This document shows, in pieces, positions 59,805 through 64,000 of a DNA stretch of 64,000 nt. The position numbers were made by a program, and so were the translations under genes. The stretch's first letter is position 1, and each line of letters begins with the position of its first letter. Location of the stretch: positions 1-64,000 of the forward strand of contig JABWAT010000005.1 of the NCBI GenBank assembly GCA_013360915.1, written 5' to 3'. The notes under the pieces were generated by a model. The model ran no database searches and was not told where the DNA came from. It saw only the letters and a program-made list of their open reading frames with translations. The stretch is from Bacteroidota bacterium (GTDB lineage: Bacteria > Bacteroidota > JABWAT01).

Positions 59805-62800
59805 ATGGGAAACCACCAAACATCCCTGTCAGACATCCTGTCAGGATCCATACAACCATTTCGCTCACAGTTAAATTCCTACCGGATTCTGTCGGCGATT
59901 GCAATCGGAGTCTTGCTGATTGGTTGGCTTCTGCATGAGAGTTATGACAATCCCGGTGTCAATCCGGTTATCCTCCGGTTACTTCTTATCGGTGCTTTCA
60001 CCCTGTTTCTGACCGGCACACTGATTTCCCGGTACATACAATCCCGTGCTGCTTTTTATTTTCCGATTCTTCTGGTTTTTCTGAATGCCTGGATATTATA
60101 TCTCGTTCTGATTAACGGATTCCGAATTCAGTTTCTTCCCGGACTGGTTTTTTCTGTGATGCTCACCAGTGCCGTTTTTCAGAATTTCCGGTATCTGACT
60201 GTATACATCGGAGGCCTCACCCTTTTTCTGGTCCCGGGAGCTGCCCTGGCCCCTCAGACAGCCACCAATCAATTTATTTTTATAACGGTGGTTCTGATTG
60301 TTTTTATTGGCATTTACCTGATTCTGTATCTGAGAACCTTCACCAATGAACGGTTTGGTCTTCGCACCGAAATCTTCTCATCCATTTTTATGGATTCAGA
60401 TGCGGCCCTGTTGCTGTTAAATCCAGATAACGGAGAAATCGGATATGTGAATTCGAAGGCCTATGATCTTTTTCATTTGCCCGAAGCCTATTTCAGCCAG
60501 GGTCCGGTGCCCTTCAGTCAGCTTGTTCCTGTTCCGCTCGATCCACAGGCACCCAATCAGTTTTATGAAGTCAGACTGAGCACATTTGATGGCAGTTTGT
60601 TCTGGGGTGACATTTCGGTCAAACCATTCCGAACGGCCAACAGCCGGTTTATTCTTGTCAGAATAATGGATGCCACTCTGCGGAAAGGAGCAGAAGAAGC
60701 AGCCGAACGAATGACTGCCCAACGCAGACGGCTTCTCGATATTGCCCGATCCCTTTTAAACACGCTCAGCCTGGATGATGTGTTTAAAACCATCACCGAT
60801 GCCCTTTCCACTGTGGTCCGTTACAACCTGATTGTTTTGTACTGGCAGGAACCTGGCAGTAAAATCCTGCGTCCGCTTGCCAGCCGGGCCATTGACTGGA
60901 AAGGATATGATCCCGATCAGTTTGTGATTCCGGAGGGACAAGGCATTGCCGGACGTGTGGTGGTGACCGATGAAATTGTGATGATCAATAATTCTCACCT
61001 GGATCCTGAAAGTTTTTATCCATCGGGATATGATCCGGGTGAAGAACACATCATTGCCATTCCGGTAAAAGTCTCCGGAAAAAATGTCGCAGCTTTTTCG
61101 GTTATCCGCACCGGTCCGGTTCCCTTTTCCCCTGATGATTTTGAACTCATCCAATTGCTGGTCACTCACTCCATTTCTGCTATTCAGAACAGCGTTCTGC
61201 ATGAAGAATTCAGACGACGGGCCCGGCACAGCGAATCGCTTGTCCAGGTTACCAAGGCCATTAATTCCACCATGAAGCAGGAAGAATTGCTCGACCTGAT
61301 TGTTGAAAAAGTGCTTGAACTGATTGAAGCCCGTCATGGAGCCCTGTTTCTGCTCGACCCGCAATCGGGCCGGTTATCGGTTGGGGCAAGCCGCGGAATC
61401 GACACGTCCATTATTCCAAGGCTTCAATTTGGCCCCGGTGATTCCATCGCCGGCTGGGTGGCACAAACCGGCCGGGGCGTCATGATTCATGATGTGGAAA
61501 AACATCCGCGTTTTCAGGTGGTGGATCAGAATGAAGTGTTTACCTCCATGATTTCAATACCGCTTAAAATCAAGGACTTGGTGGTGGGAGTCCTCGGTGT
61601 TGACCGGATGGCTGGTGAAAAATACTTTACCGAGAGGGAATTCAATATAGCCTGTGATTTTGCCGAACAGGCCGCCCTGGCCATGGAAAATTCCAGGCTG
61701 TTTAATCAGATCGGGGTTTCTGAAAAGAAATATCGGTCCCTGTTCGAGGAAATAGATGATGCTGTTTTCATCGCTTCCACCGAAGGATTTATTCTGGATA
61801 TCAATCCGGCCGGTTACCAGATGTTCGGGTATACTTCAGCCGCAGACATGTTCAAAGTCAATATCTGGGAAGATTTGTGTATTGACAAAGCCAACCGGGA
61901 TGTTTTTCTGAAAAACCTTTCGCGTATCGGCAATGTTAAGAATTTTGAAATCACCATGAAACGGAAGGATGGCACCGCAATCACCGTTCTGCATTCCTCC
62001 AGCCTGGTAAAAGGTCAGGATGGTGAGGTGCTCTATCTGCAGGGAACGATTAAAGATATCACCGAACAGCGCCGGTTTCAGCAGCAGTTGTTTCAATCAC
62101 AGAAGATGGAATCGATCGGGCAGCTTGCCGGCGGGATGGCTCATGATTTTAATAACATCCTGTCAGGAATCATGGGCTATGCCAGTTTTATCCGCAATCA
62201 AATGGATCCTGACCATCCGCAATTCCGGTACGTGTCGGCCATCGAACAGGCTGCAAACCGCGCAGCCGACCTGATTTCTCAGCTGCTTGCATTTGCCCGC
62301 GGTACCAGTGCCAATAAAATTCCGACACAGATCAACAAAATAATTTCGGATACGCTTCATATTATAGAACGAACCTTCGAAAAACAGGTTACTATCCGGA
62401 CTGATTTTGACGCGGATTTACCGCTGATCATGGGAGATCCTGTTCAGCTACAGCAGGTTTTTCTGAATCTGTGTGTGAATGCAAGAGATGCCGTCCGGGG
62501 AAAAGGAACCATTGTAATCACCACACTCCGCAAAACCATTTTTGCCGATCCTCAGATCCCGGAAGTCAACCCCGGAGAATATGTCATCATTACCGTAACC
62601 GACAATGGAATGGGAATGACAGAGGATGTCAGGAAACGGATTTTCGAACCGTTTTTCACCACCAAGGAAGTCGGAAAAGGAACGGGCCTGGGCCTGGCCA
62701 TGGCCTATGGCGTGGTGAAGAGTCACTCCGGATTTATTCAGGTTCGTTCGGCTCCCGGCGAGGGATCGACCTTTTCGGTATTTCTGCCTGCCCATGTGGC

Positions 62801-63242
62801 CGGGGGAAATGAACCGGCCGATTCAGTTGAGGTGCAGACACAGAATACTCAGGCTGTTCATGACGGATCAGGAGCCAGCATTCTGGTGGTGGATGACGAT
62901 CCTTCCATCCGTGGTCTTATTTCGGATATCCTCACCCACTACCACTACCATATCCTTCATGCAGGAAACGGACTGGAAGCCATTCAGATGATGGACCAGC
63001 ACGGATCGGGAATCCGGTTGATCATTCTCGATATTATGATGCCGCAGATGAATGGAGTGGAGGGTTACTTTGAAATTATTCAGAAGTTTCCCGACGTGAA
63101 AGTCATTTTCTCGAGCGGATACTCACAAACCGATCTGCTGGATGGAATCCTGAAGGAGAAAAGTGTCCGATTTCTCCCGAAACCGTATCATGTCAAGGAC
63201 TTGCTTGATATGGTCAACAGCATGATGGAATCCCCTTCATAG
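59805..63242 (+). CDS. Hybrid sensor histidine kinase (MASE-like membrane part, GAF and PAS domains, receiver)
   Basis: The 1145-residue protein has about six membrane segments (~30-185), a PAS domain (~195-290), two GAF domains (~310-470 and ~485-630) and a second PAS domain (~640-760). A HisKA domain with H780 in [10 protein letters not shown], a HATPase domain and a C-terminal receiver with D1076 in LIILDIMMP follow. The ILSGIMGY H-box places it in the family whose first partner is its own receiver. What the GAF or PAS domains bind cannot be told. Its last 6 bases overlap the convergent DJ-1 gene. Confidence 0.93.
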   Translation: MGNHQTSLSDILSGSIQPFRSQLNSYRILSAIAIGVLLIGWLLHESYDNPGVNPVILRLLLIGAFTLFLTGTLISRYIQSRAAFYFPILLVFLNAWILYLVLINGFRIQFLPGLVFSVMLTSAVFQNFRYLTVYIGGLTLFLVPGAALAPQTATNQFIFITVVLIVFIGIYLILYLRTFTNERFGLRTEIFSSIFMDSDAALLLLNPDNGEIGYVNSKAYDLFHLPEAYFSQGPVPFSQLVPVPLDPQAPNQFYEVRLSTFDGSLFWGDISVKPFRTANSRFILVRIMDATLRKGAEEAAERMTAQRRRLLDIARSLLNTLSLDDVFKTITDALSTVVRYNLIVLYWQEPGSKILRPLASRAIDWKGYDPDQFVIPEGQGIAGRVVVTDEIVMINNSHLDPESFYPSGYDPGEEHIIAIPVKVSGKNVAAFSVIRTGPVPFSPDDFELIQLLVTHSISAIQNSVLHEEFRRRARHSESLVQVTKAINSTMKQEELLDLIVEKVLELIEARHGALFLLDPQSGRLSVGASRGIDTSIIPRLQFGPGDSIAGWVAQTGRGVMIHDVEKHPRFQVVDQNEVFTSMISIPLKIKDLVVGVLGVDRMAGEKYFTEREFNIACDFAEQAALAMENSRLFNQIGVSEKKYRSLFEEIDDAVFIASTEGFILDINPAGYQMFGYTSAADMFKVNIWEDLCIDKANRDVFLKNLSRIGNVKNFEITMKRKDGTAITVLHSSSLVKGQDGEVLYLQGTIKDITEQRRFQQQLFQSQKMESIGQLAGGMAHDFNNILSGIMGYASFIRNQMDPDHPQFRYVSAIEQAANRAADLISQLLAFARGTSANKIPTQINKIISDTLHIIERTFEKQVTIRTDFDADLPLIMGDPVQLQQVFLNLCVNARDAVRGKGTIVITTLRKTIFADPQIPEVNPGEYVIITVTDNGMGMTEDVRKRIFEPFFTTKEVGKGTGLGLAMAYGVVKSHSGFIQVRSAPGEGSTFSVFLPAHVAGGNEPADSVEVQTQNTQAVHDGSGASILVVDDDPSIRGLISDILTHYHYHILHAGNGLEAIQMMDQHGSGIRLIILDIMMPQMNGVEGYFEIIQKFPDVKVIFSSGYSQTDLLDGILKEKSVRFLPKPYHVKDLLDMVNSMMESPS

Positions 63243-63752
63243 TTTCAGATACCGGATGATTTCACGGCAAAAGGCCGGTAAATCATCGGGCCGTCGGGAG
63301 GTGATGAAATTACGGTCCACCACCACTTCCTCATCGACCCATTCACAACCCGCATTGATCAGGTCATCCATAATTCCCGGAGTTGAGGTAACCCGGTACC
63401 CTCTGACAATTCCCGCTGAAATGGGAATCCACCCGGCATGGCAGATAAAAGCAATCAGCTTTCCGGAGTCATGCATGTGTCGTGTGATGGCTTTTACTTT
63501 GGGTGAGCGACGAAGCTGATCCGGGGCGAATCCACCCGGGATGACCAGCGCATCGAAGTCATCAGGATTCACCGATGGAATGGACACATCGGACCTGCAC
63601 GGATAGCCGTGTTTACCCTCGTAAACATGCCTGGCCTCAGGTCCGGCAACCACCACCTCAGCGTGGGCTTCGATGAGTCTCAATTTCGGATACCAGAGCT
63701 CAAGATCTTCATAAACATGGTCAACCAGCATCAGAACCCGCAGTTTTTTCAT
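63237..63752 (-). CDS. DJ-1/PfpI-family protein
   Basis: From the ATG at 63752, with GGAGG five bases upstream, the protein has 171 residues. AFICHAGW holds the nucleophilic elbow cysteine C104 with H105, and E15/E18 lie near the N-terminus. VIPGGFAPDQLR is the PfpI oxyanion block. Members include proteases, chaperones and deglycases; the activity here is not assignable. An ATG four codons upstream is possible. Confidence 0.88.
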   Translation of the reverse strand: MKKLRVLMLVDHVYEDLELWYPKLRLIEAHAEVVVAGPEARHVYEGKHGYPCRSDVSIPSVNPDDFDALVIPGGFAPDQLRRSPKVKAITRHMHDSGKLIAFICHAGWIPISAGIVRGYRVTSTPGIMDDLINAGCEWVDEEVVVDRNFITSRRPDDLPAFCREIIRYLKL

Positions 63753-63809
63753 GGTTTCCTCCATTTTTCCTGCAAAACAAATCCCCGATCATGTTCATTC
63801 CTGAATCAG

Positions 63810-63838
63810 ATGACAATCGGGAAAAAATTACCTATATT
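63810..63838 (+). promoter_or_regulatory. Possible sigma70-type promoter of the response regulator gene
   Basis: ATGACA (63810-63815) and TATATT (63833-63838) match the -35 and -10 hexamers at 5 of 6 positions each, with a 17-base spacer. It lies 28 bases before the start codon. In Bacteroidota the housekeeping consensus differs, so this is tentative. Confidence 0.35.
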
Positions 63839-63865
63839 CCCAAGAGATAACCAATACAGGGCTTC

Positions 63866-64000
63866 ATGTCAAGACTTTCGGTTCTTTTTGTGGATGATGA
63901 GGAAGCGGTCTGCTCGACGTTTCAGAGCATTTTCAGCCGTTTCTACCGGGTTCACATTGCCAGCAACGGACAGGAAGCACTTGGAATCCTTTCCACCACA
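63866..64000 (+). CDS. Response regulator receiver domain (3' end outside window)
   Basis: Forty-five codons are visible. LFVDDEEAVC carries the acidic pocket D10/D11 of a receiver domain, and VHIASNGQEALGIL is its second helix. The gene runs past the right edge, so the output domain is unknown. It follows a hybrid histidine kinase gene, with the convergent DJ-1 gene between them. Confidence 0.85.
   Translation, partial: MSRLSVLFVDDEEAVCSTFQSIFSRFYRVHIASNGQEALGILSTT

Overview
The window looks like a piece of chromosome from a Gram-negative bacterium of the FCB assemblage (Bacteroidota / Ignavibacteriota / Chlorobiota side). Grounds: two proteins end in a type IX secretion (T9SS) type A sorting domain with a YPNPFNP motif (2-622, 6048-8747); lpxC and fabZ are fused in one reading frame; two OmpH/Skp genes sit behind bamA; and a full lipid A set is present. 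Base composition is near 50% GC with local dips. I cannot name a genus. No phage, insertion sequence, CRISPR array or rRNA was seen. Genes are packed tightly, with many 1-14 base overlaps and three tail-to-tail overlaps of convergent genes.

Layout. 1-3225: the end of a T9SS-exported protein, then a blaI-blaR1-type repressor/sensor-protease pair on the minus strand, flanked by two copies of an intergenic hairpin repeat with heptamer tandem repeats. 3226-12230 (plus): prephenate dehydratase, ftsX and an M19 dipeptidase in overlapping frames, then a secreted GH31 glycosidase and a 1159-residue receptor-like Ser/Thr kinase. 12286-14609 (minus): a two-component pair. 14722-30804 (plus): a surface polysaccharide locus with ten glycosyltransferases of types GT2, GT4 and GT9, one exostosin-like protein, a cupin, a DegT-type aminotransferase, a methyltransferase and an ABC exporter. 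Its middle has a low-GC block that begins inside one glycosyltransferase gene, and it holds one glycosyltransferase remnant. 30829-32953: a LiaF-like membrane protein and glgC.

32950-48533 is one long minus-strand run for envelope biogenesis. In transcription order it reads uppS, bamA, two ompH, lpxD, lpxC-fabZ, lpxA, a LipM-like octanoyltransferase, panB, surE, an MscS channel, then a MacA-type adaptor with a LolD/MacB-type ATPase and two FtsX-type permeases. 48705-51801 holds hisB, an aldo/keto reductase, an orphan gene and a plsC-type acyltransferase. 51938-57733 (minus) holds an FAD oxidoreductase coupled to a GT2 enzyme, a pair of amidohydrolases of which one has lost its metal ligands, and a lipoprotein FKBP isomerase. 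57903-59719 holds two tRNA genes with a terminator, a lipoprotein, mobA and a small membrane protein. 59805-64000 holds a large hybrid histidine kinase, a DJ-1/PfpI protein and the start of a response regulator.

The dominant theme is the cell envelope: outer-membrane protein assembly, lipid A, surface glycans, efflux and envelope sensing. The points I rate most worth a second look are the receptor-like kinase with propeller and FG-GAP-like repeats, the active/inactive amidohydrolase pair, the composition break inside a glycosyltransferase gene, and the repeat pair bracketing the bla-type module.
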